Positions 8,258-16,488 of a stretch of 64,000 nucleotides of DNA are shown piece after piece; the first letter of the stretch is position 1; each line of letters begins with the position of its first letter. A program made the position numbers and the translations under genes. The stretch comes from Streptomyces sp. NBC_01241. GTDB taxonomy: Bacteria; Actinomycetota; Actinomycetes; Streptomycetales; Streptomycetaceae. Location: assembly GCF_041435435.1 (NCBI RefSeq), contig NZ_CP108494.1:8032501-8096500 (forward strand), in the 5' to 3' direction. Below the pieces are notes generated by a model. The model searched no databases and was not told the DNA's origin. It saw only the letters and a list, made by a program, of their open reading frames with translations.

Positions 8258-8632
8258 ACGGGGGCTCCATGGGACGTCAGCGGTACGGAGTGCAGCGGGC
8301 CCTCGGATCGGGAGAGCAAGAAGACCCGTTGCTACTTACGCACACGTACGACGACGCCGCACCCCGGCTCACCCGACCGGGCGACGGTGGGCCGGGTCCT
8401 TCACCCACCAGCTCCTCGACGCACTTTCGGACGTCACATGAGGCGACGACCAGCGCGACCTCCCGGCGAAGACAGGACGACGGGGTAGACGGCGACGGCG
8501 GGGACGACGATTGCGGCAAACGGGCGCGTAAAGGGCGCGTAGAGCCGTCCACCTCGCGCGCTGGCGCATCGGCAGGGCTGCCGAACGCCGCGCGCCGCTG
8601 TGGGCTCGGAGCGCCCGCCGGCATCCCGTGTA
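8258..8632. other. Intergenic region upstream of DyP-encapsulin operon and downstream of gnd
   Basis: No credible gene. It must contain the DyP promoter on the minus strand and the 3' end of the gnd transcript. A short direct repeat of GGGCGCGTA/GGGCGCGTAG lies near 8522-8541. I see no clear terminator hairpin or operator. Confidence 0.4.
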
Positions 8633-10075
8633 TCAGCCGGCTTTGGCCTCGGACCGGTCGCCGCCCCAGAGCGTGTGGAAGGAGCCCTCGCGGTCCGTAC
8701 GCCGATATGTGTGCGCGCCGAAGAAGTCGCGCTGCCCCTGGGTCAGCGCCGCGGGCAGCCGGTCCGCGCGCAGTCCGTCGTAGTACGAGAGCGCGGCCGC
8801 GAAACCCGGCGTCGGCACGCCCTGCCGCACCGCCTCCGCGACGACTGCGCGCCAGTCGTCCTGGGCCGCGCCGATCTCCGTGGCGAACTGCTCGTCCGAG
8901 AGCAGGCTCAGCAGGTCCGGGCGGGTGTCGTAGGCCGCTCGGATCCGGTCCAGGAACGCGGCCCGGATGATGCACCCGGCCCGCCAGATCGCCGCTACCG
9001 CGCCGAGGTCGATGTTCCAGTCGTACGCCTCGCTGCCCGCCCGGATCTGGTGGAACCCCTGCGTGTACGAGACGATCTTGGACGCGTACAGCGCCTGCTC
9101 CACCCGGTCGGCGAAAGCCGCGCCGGCCGATGCGTCGAGCACCGTGGCCGACGGGCCCGCCAGGTCCTTCGCCGCCTCGCGCAGATCCGCATGGCCGGAC
9201 AGCGAGCGGGCGAAGACGGCCTCCGCGATACCGGAGACCGGCACTCCGAGATCCAGCGCGATCTGCACCGTCCAGCGCCCCGTGCCCTTCTGCTCCGCCC
9301 GGTCCTGCACGATGTCGACGAAGGGCTTTCCGGTGGCCGCGTCGGTGTGGGCGAGTACCTCCGCCGTGATCTCGATCAGATAGGAATCGAGGCGGCCGGT
9401 GTTCCAGCCGCGGAACGTCTCGGCGATCTTCGCGGGGGAGTAGCCCGCCACCTTGCGCAGCAGGTCGTACGCCTCCGCGATCAGCTGCATGTCCGCGTAC
9501 TCGATGCCGTTGTGGACCATCTTCACGAAGTGTCCGGCCCCGTCGGGACCGATGTGAGTGGTGCACGGGGCGCCGTCCTTCGCCTTGGCGGCGATCTTCT
9601 CCAGCAGCGGCCCCAGCGATTCGTACGACTGCGACGAGCCGCCGGGCATGATGCTCGGCCCGTTCAGCGCGCCCTCCTCGCCGCCCGAGATGCCGACGCC
9701 CACGAAGTGGACGCCACGCTCGCGCAGCTTTCGTTCGCGGCGGCGGGTGTCCTCGAAGTGCGCGTTGCCGCCGTCGATGATGACGTCGCCCTCCTCCAGG
9801 AGCGGCGCGAACTCCTGGATCACGGCATCCGTCGGATCGCCCGCCTTCACCATGATGACCAGCCGCCGCGGACGTTCCAGCGCCGCGACGAACTCCTGTG
9901 GGGTACGCGCGGCCACGAAGGAACCCTCGTCGCCGAACTCCTCGACGAGGGCGTCCGTCTTCGCGGTCGTCCGGTTGTGCACGGCGACCGTGAAGCCGTT
10001 GCGGGCGAAGTTGCGGGCGAGATTGCGGCCCATGACCGCCAGTCCTGTGATGCCGATCTGCGCGGTGCCGCTCAT
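8633..10075 (-). CDS. gnd: 6-phosphogluconate dehydrogenase, decarboxylating
   Basis: A 480-residue enzyme of the oxidative pentose phosphate pathway: 6-phosphogluconate + NADP+ to ribulose 5-phosphate + CO2 + NADPH. The N-terminal Rossmann motif is GLAVMGRNLARN. The substrate-binding and catalytic regions are VGISGGEEGALNGPSIMPGG, HFVKMVHNGIEYADMQ (catalytic Lys and the HNGIEY block) and the C-terminal QRDFFGAHTYRR. The length matches the long-chain homodimeric type, and the NRT after strand two fits NADP specificity. ATG 10075 opens MSGTAQIGITGLAVMG; an upstream in-frame extension has no conservation. It is a singleton gene. Its NADPH could support the neighbouring peroxidase functions, but that is speculative. 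Confidence 0.96.
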   Translation of the reverse strand: MSGTAQIGITGLAVMGRNLARNFARNGFTVAVHNRTTAKTDALVEEFGDEGSFVAARTPQEFVAALERPRRLVIMVKAGDPTDAVIQEFAPLLEEGDVIIDGGNAHFEDTRRRERKLRERGVHFVGVGISGGEEGALNGPSIMPGGSSQSYESLGPLLEKIAAKAKDGAPCTTHIGPDGAGHFVKMVHNGIEYADMQLIAEAYDLLRKVAGYSPAKIAETFRGWNTGRLDSYLIEITAEVLAHTDAATGKPFVDIVQDRAEQKGTGRWTVQIALDLGVPVSGIAEAVFARSLSGHADLREAAKDLAGPSATVLDASAGAAFADRVEQALYASKIVSYTQGFHQIRAGSEAYDWNIDLGAVAAIWRAGCIIRAAFLDRIRAAYDTRPDLLSLLSDEQFATEIGAAQDDWRAVVAEAVRQGVPTPGFAAALSYYDGLRADRLPAALTQGQRDFFGAHTYRRTDREGSFHTLWGGDRSEAKAG

Positions 10076-10469
10076 CCGTGTGCTCTGCAATCTGTTGGGG
10101 GATGCCGGGGTCTTCAGTATGGATACGGGGCGGGGCAACGGCTTTTCAGCGTGGGCCGTATGGCTCCGTCCGCGACATCCCCATGCCGCTGACATTCCTC
10201 CCCTTCCTCGGCCGTGCCATCCTCCCGCCGGATCCATGCCCACCGGGCTGCGCCGGTTCGCCGCATACCAGCCGTTCACACCGGTACACCGATCACCGAG
10301 ACGCTGCGCGGCGGACCGCACCGGACACGAATCGCGGTGGCTGTCCGGCCCAGACCGTCCGGGCCGTCCGCGAGGGGTGGGCAGGGCCTTGCTCTCTTGT
10401 CACCAGCCTTTGTCTGCCCATAAGTTGGGCGCTTGCGACGTGTCCTACTGCCTGTGGGGGAGCCAAGTC
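10076..10469. other. Divergent intergenic region between gnd and the Rpf/M23 gene
   Basis: 394 bases with no gene. It must contain the promoters of both divergent genes. I looked specifically for the c-di-AMP (ydaO) riboswitch that precedes many actinobacterial rpf and M23 genes and did not find its conserved blocks. Confidence 0.45.
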
Positions 10470-11861
10470 ATGGCCGCGAACGGACGGCACCGCAGATATC
10501 AGCCCAGCCGGCTCAACCGCGCCTCGCTCACGGTCACGGCCGGAGGCGCGGGCATCGCTCTGCCGCTCGTCGCGGCGACCTCGGCGGGCGCTGCGCCGAC
10601 GGATGTCTGGGAGAAGGTCGCCGCCTGTGAGTCCACCAGCAACTGGCACATCAACAGCGGCAACGGCTACTTCGGTGGCCTGCAGTTCACCCGGTCGACC
10701 TGGGCGGCCTACGGGGGCACGGTGTACACCCCGCGCGCCGATCTCGCGACCAGGGACCAGCAGATAACCGTTGCGGAAAAGGTGCTCGAAGGGCAGGGGC
10801 CCGGTGCCTGGCCTGGCTGCTCGACACGGGCGGGGCTGACGAGCGGCGGGGACGCCCCCGACGTCAACACCCAGTCCGCGCGGACCAGTCGGGTGAAGAC
10901 GCCCGGGAAGGCCGCCGCCGGAAAGCCGGAGACGAAGCGGACGGCCACGCCCGCCACGCCGACCACCGTGCACGGCAAGCGCGAGTCGTACACCGTTGCA
11001 TCAGGCGACTCGCTCTCCGCGATCGCGGCGACCGAGCGCGTACGGGGCGGCTGGCAGCACCTGTACGCAACAAACCGCAAGGTCGTGGGGGACGACCCGG
11101 ACCTCATCTTTCCCGGGCAGCGCCTGAGCCTCGACGCGGCCCGGGCATCGAGAACGGATGCCAAGGCGGGCTCGACCGCTTCGAAACCGACGAGGAAGCC
11201 GAAGGCGACGGCCGCGCCGCACGAAAAGGCAAAGCCGCAGCAGCGGACGGCCGAGCCGAAGCAGCAAGCGGCCACGTCCTCGCACCCAACGGCGAAGCCG
11301 CAGCACCCAACGGCGAAGCCGCAGCACCCAACGGCGAAGCCGCAGCACGAAGCAGCGAAGCCCCAGCACCCAACGGCGAAGCCGCACCACCGGATCGCGA
11401 AGCCGAAGACCCACCCGAAGAAGACCGAGAGCCACAAGCAGGAGCGGGCGGAGAAGCACGCCGGCCTCGTCGCGCCGGTCGCGGCGGGTATCGGCACCCC
11501 GTACCACCAGACAGGTTCCTGGGCCAGCGGCTACCACACCGGTGTGGACTTCCCCGTTCCGACCGGCACGTCGGTGAAGGCGGTCGACTCCGGCACGGTC
11601 GTCTCGGCGGGCTGGGGCGGAGCGTACGGATACCAGATCGTCATCCGGCACAGCGACGGGAAGTACAGTCAGTACGCGCACCTGTCCGCGCTTCACGTGC
11701 GCGAGGGCCGGCACGTCTCCGCGGGCCAGCGGATTGCCCGCTCGGGCTCTACCGGGAACGTCACGGGTCCGCACCTGCACTTCGAGATCCGCACCGGCCC
11801 CGGCTACGGCTCCGACGTCGATCCGCTGGCCTATCTCAGAGCGGGCGGCGTCAGCGTCTGA
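10470..11861 (+). CDS. Secreted cell-wall hydrolase: Rpf-like transglycosylase + LysM + M23 endopeptidase
   Basis: A 463-residue exported protein with three wall-acting modules. Residues 1-42 form a signal peptide. Residues 43-118 are a resuscitation-promoting-factor-like lysozyme domain with catalytic Glu54 (ACESTSNWHINSGNG) and the NGYFGGLQF block. Residues 173-222 are a LysM peptidoglycan-binding domain (SYTVASGDSLSAIA). A Lys/Pro/His-rich linker with tandem repeats follows at about 235-325. Residues 335-463 are an M23 peptidase domain with zinc ligands His356/Asp360 (HTGVDF) and His437 (HLHFE). A glycan-cleaving and a peptide-cleaving activity on one chain could remodel the wall during germination or growth. 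ATG 10470 follows GGGGGAG by 7-8 bases. The last 31 bases overlap the convergent transporter gene. Confidence 0.9.
   Translation: MAANGRHRRYQPSRLNRASLTVTAGGAGIALPLVAATSAGAAPTDVWEKVAACESTSNWHINSGNGYFGGLQFTRSTWAAYGGTVYTPRADLATRDQQITVAEKVLEGQGPGAWPGCSTRAGLTSGGDAPDVNTQSARTSRVKTPGKAAAGKPETKRTATPATPTTVHGKRESYTVASGDSLSAIAATERVRGGWQHLYATNRKVVGDDPDLIFPGQRLSLDAARASRTDAKAGSTASKPTRKPKATAAPHEKAKPQQRTAEPKQQAATSSHPTAKPQHPTAKPQHPTAKPQHEAAKPQHPTAKPHHRIAKPKTHPKKTESHKQERAEKHAGLVAPVAAGIGTPYHQTGSWASGYHTGVDFPVPTGTSVKAVDSGTVVSAGWGGAYGYQIVIRHSDGKYSQYAHLSALHVREGRHVSAGQRIARSGSTGNVTGPHLHFEIRTGPGYGSDVDPLAYLRAGGVSV
11283..11387 (+). repeat. Five 21-bp tandem repeats in the Rpf/M23 linker
   Basis: Five head-to-tail 21-bp units of the type CACCCAACGGCGAAGCCGCA; three are identical, the fourth diverges and the fifth differs by one base. 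They encode the heptad HPTAKPQ. The unit number sets the length of the spacer between the LysM and peptidase domains and may vary between strains through slippage. Confidence 0.9.
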
Positions 11862-13111
11862 ACGGCCTTCGGCGGTCCTGCGGCTTCATCGGCTGCGCCG
11901 GACCCCGTGGACGGCATGTCGTCCCGCCGTGCGGCGGGGCGGGTGTCCGACGGCCGCCCGGGCCCGAACTCCACCTGCCCGAGCCGACGCTTCAACGGCC
12001 TGAGCGGAGGCAGTGCAGGGGCTACCGAGAAGGCCTCCGCGACGGCTTCGTCGGCCGCGGCGGGCCTCACGGGCGTCATCGCCGCCGGTACGGCGGTGGC
12101 GGGCTCGCAAGGAGCGACAACCGTCCGCGTCCCGACCGGCCGGGACAGACCGGCCGCCGGCTCCGCGACGCCGTCGGCGCCCTGCTTCCCGTCCCGGCCC
12201 GCCGCGTCCGCCCCGACCGTCCCGTCCCCCGCAACGACCGGGTGTTCGCTTCCCGCACTCCGTCCGGCGAGGTGCTCCGCACCCAGCCGCTCCGTCGTGA
12301 GCAGGATCAGCCCGCCCGCGGCGACCACCCCGCACGCCAGCGCGAGCACGGTGCCCGCCGTACCGTGCCGGAACTCCTCGTCGAACATGGTGATGCCGAC
12401 GGCCGCGGCTATCACCGGGTTCACCACGGTCACCGTGGCCAGCGGCGCGGTCAGCCCGGCACCCCGGTACGCGATCTGGGACAGGAGCAGCCCGGCGGCC
12501 GCGAACGCGGCGATCGCCAGCAGCGCCGGCATCCCGGCCCCCGCGTCACCGGACGTCCACCGCACCGCCACCGTCTTCGTGAACACCGAGGCGATACCGA
12601 AAGCCACACCCGCAGCCCCTGCCACGATCACGCTCCGCACCACCGGCCTGTGCACACCCTTGGAGGCCAGGAAGAGCGCCGCGACCCCACCGAGGGTCAC
12701 CCCGGAGAGCATCAGCTGATCCGGGCCGCTCAGCGACCGCGACTCGCCGTTCCCGGTGAGCGCGAGCAGGCCCGCCAGACCGACGGTTGCCATGATCGCG
12801 CCGCGCCATGCGGTGGCCCGTGCCCGGCGGCGTACGAAGAGCGCCGCCATCGGCAGGGCGAAGACGATGGTCAGCGCACCGAGCGGCTGGACAAGACTCA
12901 GCGGACCGTATGCCAGCGCTACGACATGCAGCACCGCGCCCGCCCCGTTCAGCGCCACGGCGGCCCACCAGACGCGGTTGCGCAAGGGTGCGAGCGAACG
13001 GCCGTCGCCGGCCGCGGCCACGCGCTCCTGGACGATCGCCCCGGCCGCGTAGGCGACCGCGGAGACCAGTGACAGAAGCACGGACAGCGCAAGGGAACTC
13101 ATGTACACCAC
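11831..13111 (-). CDS. EamA-like (DMT superfamily) membrane transporter with long C-terminal tail
   Basis: A 426-residue protein. Residues 1-285 contain about nine or ten hydrophobic segments with the two-repeat organisation of drug/metabolite transporters (for example LVQPLGALTIVFALPMAALFV and PLATVTVVNPVIAAAVGITMFDEEF). The last 140 residues are a hydrophilic, Pro/Ala/Gly-rich tail with no recognised domain, which is unusual for the family. GTG 13111 is chosen because GGAGGG sits five bases upstream; an in-frame ATG at 13102 would be too far. The substrate is unknown. The stop lies inside the 3' end of the convergent hydrolase gene, a 31-bp overlap that could create antisense pairing of the two mRNAs. 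Confidence 0.8.
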   Translation of the reverse strand: MVYMSSLALSVLLSLVSAVAYAAGAIVQERVAAAGDGRSLAPLRNRVWWAAVALNGAGAVLHVVALAYGPLSLVQPLGALTIVFALPMAALFVRRRARATAWRGAIMATVGLAGLLALTGNGESRSLSGPDQLMLSGVTLGGVAALFLASKGVHRPVVRSVIVAGAAGVAFGIASVFTKTVAVRWTSGDAGAGMPALLAIAAFAAAGLLLSQIAYRGAGLTAPLATVTVVNPVIAAAVGITMFDEEFRHGTAGTVLALACGVVAAGGLILLTTERLGAEHLAGRSAGSEHPVVAGDGTVGADAAGRDGKQGADGVAEPAAGLSRPVGTRTVVAPCEPATAVPAAMTPVRPAAADEAVAEAFSVAPALPPLRPLKRRLGQVEFGPGRPSDTRPAARRDDMPSTGSGAADEAAGPPKAVQTLTPPALR

Positions 13112-13359
13112 GATGTCCCTCCGAGGCAGCCGTGTCGTCGTCCTTGAGGGGGCGATCCGTCGTACTGCCTTGGTAGTACGGGAGTGGTCCCGAGGTCCTC
13201 CTACCGACGGTAGTCCTCCCTCTTGAGGACTCCGAGTGGATCAACCGGAGGGGATACGGTGAACGCCGGGTCACGCGGCTCGCGGCACTCCGGATGCCCG
13301 CGGTCCGGGGAGGTGGGTCACCGGTCGCGGCGACCGCGGAACCGAGAGGGAGCAACGCG

Positions 13360-14040
13360 ATGGACGAGCCCGCAGGGCCCTTTGTGGGTGGGTTCTTCGC
13401 CCTGCGCACCACCGCACCGCCCGAGGGTGCGTACCGCCCGCTGGCCCTGCTGTACGCGGGGGAATCCGCACCGCTCACGGCCCGCATCGACACAGTCGCC
13501 GACCGGCTCCGTACCTCCGAGCGCAGAGTCGCAGCCTCCGTCGCGCACCTGGGGCTGGCCGCCCGCCTCTGGTCGGTCGCGCTCGGCCCGGCGGCCCTGA
13601 CGGGGCGCTTGCCCGGTCTCTCGCCCGATGCCCTGTACTGGGGCCCGGGGCACACCGCCCCGGACGATCTGTGGTTGAGCACCTCCGACACGCTGCCCGC
13701 CACCGCCGACCGGATCCGGGAGGTCGTCCAGTTCGGCCACCTCGTGCCCCTCGCCGAGGCGATCCACCGGGACGGCTCCCTGTCGAACCGGCTGTTGTGG
13801 GGCAACGCGGGGTCGGCGCTGGCTGGAGCCCTGCGCGAACTGGTCGCCTGGGCACGAAGTCACGGCCGCCCCGACGTGTCCGCACGGGCCCGCGCACTGG
13901 TCGCCGAACTCTTCGACCACCCGGATCTGCGGAACACCGGAGCCCCGCACGACACGGCGTTCCGCCGCCGCAGTTGCTGCCTGTACTACCGCTGCCCGGC
14001 CGGTGGCCTGTGCGGTGACTGCGTCTTCGAGAGCGTCTGA
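13360..14040 (+). CDS. FhuF-like [2Fe-2S] ferric-siderophore reductase
   Basis: A 226-residue protein whose C-terminus has the exact FhuF signature C-C-x10-C-x2-C (Cys206, Cys207, Cys218, Cys221; SCCLYYRCPAGGLCGDC). These cysteines bind a [2Fe-2S] cluster. In E. coli, FhuF reduces ferric hydroxamate siderophores to release iron in the cytoplasm. The N-terminal 200 residues match the (2Fe-2S)-binding FhuF-like class common in Streptomyces. The start at ATG 13360 is fixed by GAGAGGGAG seven bases upstream. No siderophore gene is adjacent; the nearest uptake operon is at 36-39 kb. No clear iron box was seen upstream. Confidence 0.85.
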   Translation: MDEPAGPFVGGFFALRTTAPPEGAYRPLALLYAGESAPLTARIDTVADRLRTSERRVAASVAHLGLAARLWSVALGPAALTGRLPGLSPDALYWGPGHTAPDDLWLSTSDTLPATADRIREVVQFGHLVPLAEAIHRDGSLSNRLLWGNAGSALAGALRELVAWARSHGRPDVSARARALVAELFDHPDLRNTGAPHDTAFRRRSCCLYYRCPAGGLCGDCVFESV

Positions 14041-14075
14041 CACACGGACGCGCCGGAGCCGGGCGCGGAGCCGGG

Positions 14076-15722
14076 TCACCCGCCGGGCACCACCTCGACG
14101 GAGCCGATGTACTCCTGGGTCTCCTCGTCCGGGAGCCGGACGGCCTGGGCCCAGAAGTAGATCACCAGGCTGAACGCCGCGATGAGCGCGATGTCCCACC
14201 ACAACGGCAGGGCATCCGTTGCGCCGCACGACGCCTTGGACGCCGGGCCCGTGCTGCAGAATCCGCCTTGCCAGGAGATCAGCCCCATGCCCACGAGGTA
14301 CACCGGCAGCCACTGCGCGGACCACCAGTCCATGTGCGGCACCCTGGGATTGAGCTTGAGCAGCGCGGAGCCGCCCAGCAGCAGATAGCCGAGCACGATG
14401 GCCACGCCGAGCCGCCACAGGGTGTCCCAGCCCGCCCAGTAGATGATCAGGTTCGAGACGATGAAGGCCACGGGCGCCCAGAACATCCCGCCGGGCAACC
14501 GGTACGGACGAGCCCGGTCCGGGTCCTGCTTGCGCAGGCACCCGAAGGCGAGCGGCGCCCCCGCGTACATCAGCACACTCGCGGATGTGACGAAGCCGAC
14601 CAGCTTCTGCCACGTGGGGAACGGCAGGAACACGATGAGCCCGACCACGAACGCGAAGAGCAGGCTGAACCACGGGACGCCGCGCCTGGTGGTGCGTTCG
14701 AAGACCGCCGGGACGTAGCCGTTGCGGGACAGGCCGTAGGAGACCCGAGAGGTGGCGGTCGTGTAGATCAGGCCCGTACCGGACGGTGACACGACCGCGT
14801 CGATGTACAGCAGCGTGGCGAGCCAGCCGAGTCCGACGGAGGTGGCGAGCCCGGCGAACGGGCCGGCCTTTCCGCTGAAGGAGAGGTCGGCCCAGCCGTG
14901 GGCGAACGCGCTGTGCGGCAGGGCGGCGATGAAGACCACCTGAAGTGCCACGTAGACCAGGACGCCGATGAGGATGGAGCCGATGACCGCCCGCGGGATG
15001 TCCCTGGCCGGATTGCGGCTCTCGCCCGCCAACTGGTCGGCCTGCTCGAAGCCGAGCAGCGCGAAGATGATGCCGCTCGTGCTGATGGCGGAGAGTACGC
15101 CCTTGGCGCCGAAGGGGGCGAAGCCCTGGTAGCCGAAGTTGCTGCCGTGAAAGGTGGTGGCGGCCAGCACGATGATGGTGAAGACGGGGACGGCCACCTT
15201 CCACCACGTCGCCAGGCTGTTGGTGTGGGCGAGCCATTTGATGCCGAAGAAATTGACGACGACGAAGAACGCCATGAACGCGACGGCCAGCCCGTACCCC
15301 GCGGGTGTCAGGTGATTCTTGCCGGTCTGCACCCAAGGGGCGTGGACGCTGAGATAGTTCAGCGACGCCATGACCTCGATCGGCGCCACGGTGACGGCCT
15401 GCAGCCACGAGAACCATCCGAAGGACGCGCCGGCGGCACTGCCGAAGGCATAGTGCGGAAAGCGGGCGGTGCCGCCCGCGACCGGGTACATGGCCCCCAG
15501 CTCGGCATGCACGAACGCCAGCACGATGATGGCGAGCGCCCCGATGCCCCAGGAGATGAGCGCCGCCGTGCCGGCCGCCTGAGCGGCGAACAGCGCGCCG
15601 AACAGCCAGCCTGACCCGATGATGGACCCCTCCGAGGTCCAGATGAGACCGATCAGCCCGATTTCCCGCTTGAGGCCCGGATTCGTGGGCGCCGTGGGTG
15701 CGGCCGGCTTGGACATCTGCAT
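14076..15722 (-). CDS. APC-family amino acid permease
   Basis: A 548-residue inner-membrane protein of the amino acid-polyamine-organocation family with about 12-13 hydrophobic segments. The family start is seen in GLIGLIWTSEGSIIGSGWLFG (unwound TM1 with the GSIIGSG loop), and PVAGGTARFPHYAFG and the FALLGFEQADQLAGESRNPARDIPRA block of TM6-TM7 are conserved. It probably imports an amino acid or amine with protons; the substrate cannot be assigned. The ATG giving MQMSKPAAP is used, with a second ATG two codons later also possible. It is a singleton, convergent with the FhuF-like gene. Confidence 0.88.
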   Translation of the reverse strand: MQMSKPAAPTAPTNPGLKREIGLIGLIWTSEGSIIGSGWLFGALFAAQAAGTAALISWGIGALAIIVLAFVHAELGAMYPVAGGTARFPHYAFGSAAGASFGWFSWLQAVTVAPIEVMASLNYLSVHAPWVQTGKNHLTPAGYGLAVAFMAFFVVVNFFGIKWLAHTNSLATWWKVAVPVFTIIVLAATTFHGSNFGYQGFAPFGAKGVLSAISTSGIIFALLGFEQADQLAGESRNPARDIPRAVIGSILIGVLVYVALQVVFIAALPHSAFAHGWADLSFSGKAGPFAGLATSVGLGWLATLLYIDAVVSPSGTGLIYTTATSRVSYGLSRNGYVPAVFERTTRRGVPWFSLLFAFVVGLIVFLPFPTWQKLVGFVTSASVLMYAGAPLAFGCLRKQDPDRARPYRLPGGMFWAPVAFIVSNLIIYWAGWDTLWRLGVAIVLGYLLLGGSALLKLNPRVPHMDWWSAQWLPVYLVGMGLISWQGGFCSTGPASKASCGATDALPLWWDIALIAAFSLVIYFWAQAVRLPDEETQEYIGSVEVVPGG

Positions 15723-15900
15723 GCTGGATGCACCCCTTGTTCCGGTGGGGGATGAGGCGTGAGGTGTCTGTCCGCATCCACGGGACCCCCACTAGATGCC
15801 CCGATCCGTGTGCATCGTTCCCGGAGCACGGGGAAGTTGCGCCAGTCGGGTCGCGCATGAAGCCGTCGCCCGAACGAGGTCCGGGTGGCCGGCCGTGGTC

Positions 15901-15930
15901 GTGGGGCGGGCGGCGTCCCGCCCGCCCCAC
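15901..15930 (-). terminator. Hairpin terminator of the signalling operon
   Basis: A perfect 13-bp GC stem (GTGGGGCGGGCGG with its complement) around a four-base loop, directly after the stop codon of the HATPase gene at 15934. It marks the end of the three-gene operon read leftward from 19436. Confidence 0.75.
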
Positions 15931-15933
15931 AGG

Positions 15934-16389
15934 TCAGGTGCTCAAGCCGAACTCGGCCCGGATGCGCTTGCCCACCGGTACGCGCTCGGCGGTCAGCCGG
16001 TCGCACAGCGCCACCACGATCTCCATGCCGTGGCCGCCGGGGCGCGCCGGGTCGGGTGAGTAGAACAGCGGGAGAGCCGTGCTGCTGTCGTACACCGTGA
16101 CGCTGACGCGCTCCGCGGTGCCCTCCAGTTCCAGCAGGTACGGGCCCTGGCTGTAGCGGTCCGCGTTGGTGACCAGTTCGCTCACGGCCAGCATCAGATC
16201 GCTGCGGGTGTGCTCGCCGAACACCGCGAGCCACTCGGCGGCCAGCCGGACCAGAAAGCGGTCGGCCAGGTCCCGGGCCTGCGCGATGCAGCCGGGTTCG
16301 CCGTCGAACACCTCGGCGCTGTGCAGAACCTCCGTGGACCGGTCCGGGCAGGGATGGCCGGGCGGTCGCGAGGTGACCTGTTCGTTCAT
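15934..16389 (-). CDS. RsbW/SpoIIAB-like HATPase regulatory protein
   Basis: A 151-residue single-domain GHKL ATPase of the anti-sigma/serine kinase class common in Streptomyces. The N-box is visible as DLMLAVSELVTNADRYSQG (the ELVTNA core) and the G1-type region as DPARPGGHGMEIVVALCDRLT. Such proteins bind and phosphorylate anti-sigma antagonists or bind sigma factors. It is third in an operon behind a receiver/PP2C phosphatase and a histidine kinase, separated from the kinase by 99 bases, so it may act in a partner-switching route with that phosphatase. No cognate STAS protein or sigma factor is next to it. Confidence 0.85.
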   Translation of the reverse strand: MNEQVTSRPPGHPCPDRSTEVLHSAEVFDGEPGCIAQARDLADRFLVRLAAEWLAVFGEHTRSDLMLAVSELVTNADRYSQGPYLLELEGTAERVSVTVYDSSTALPLFYSPDPARPGGHGMEIVVALCDRLTAERVPVGKRIRAEFGLST

Positions 16390-16488
16390 GTGCTCCAGCC
16401 AGGGCGACGCAGGGGTGTTCGATGACAGCTTCTCGACGTTCGCCTACCCGCGACGAACGGTCCCACTCCGGGGAAAACCCGGCAGATC

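Noticed and set aside
8277..9566. A 429-codon minus-strand open frame beginning near gnd
   Set aside because: It is another frame of the gnd gene followed by non-coding sequence; the gnd frame is conserved across its whole length.
10076..10469. c-di-AMP (ydaO) riboswitch before the Rpf/M23 gene
   Set aside because: It is expected for such genes in actinobacteria, but the conserved GGGGGA and CCGAA-type blocks are not present in the upstream region.
13318..15930. An 870-codon minus-strand open frame
   Set aside because: It is a frame-shifted shadow of the APC permease and the reverse of the FhuF-like gene; the real permease frame is unmistakable.
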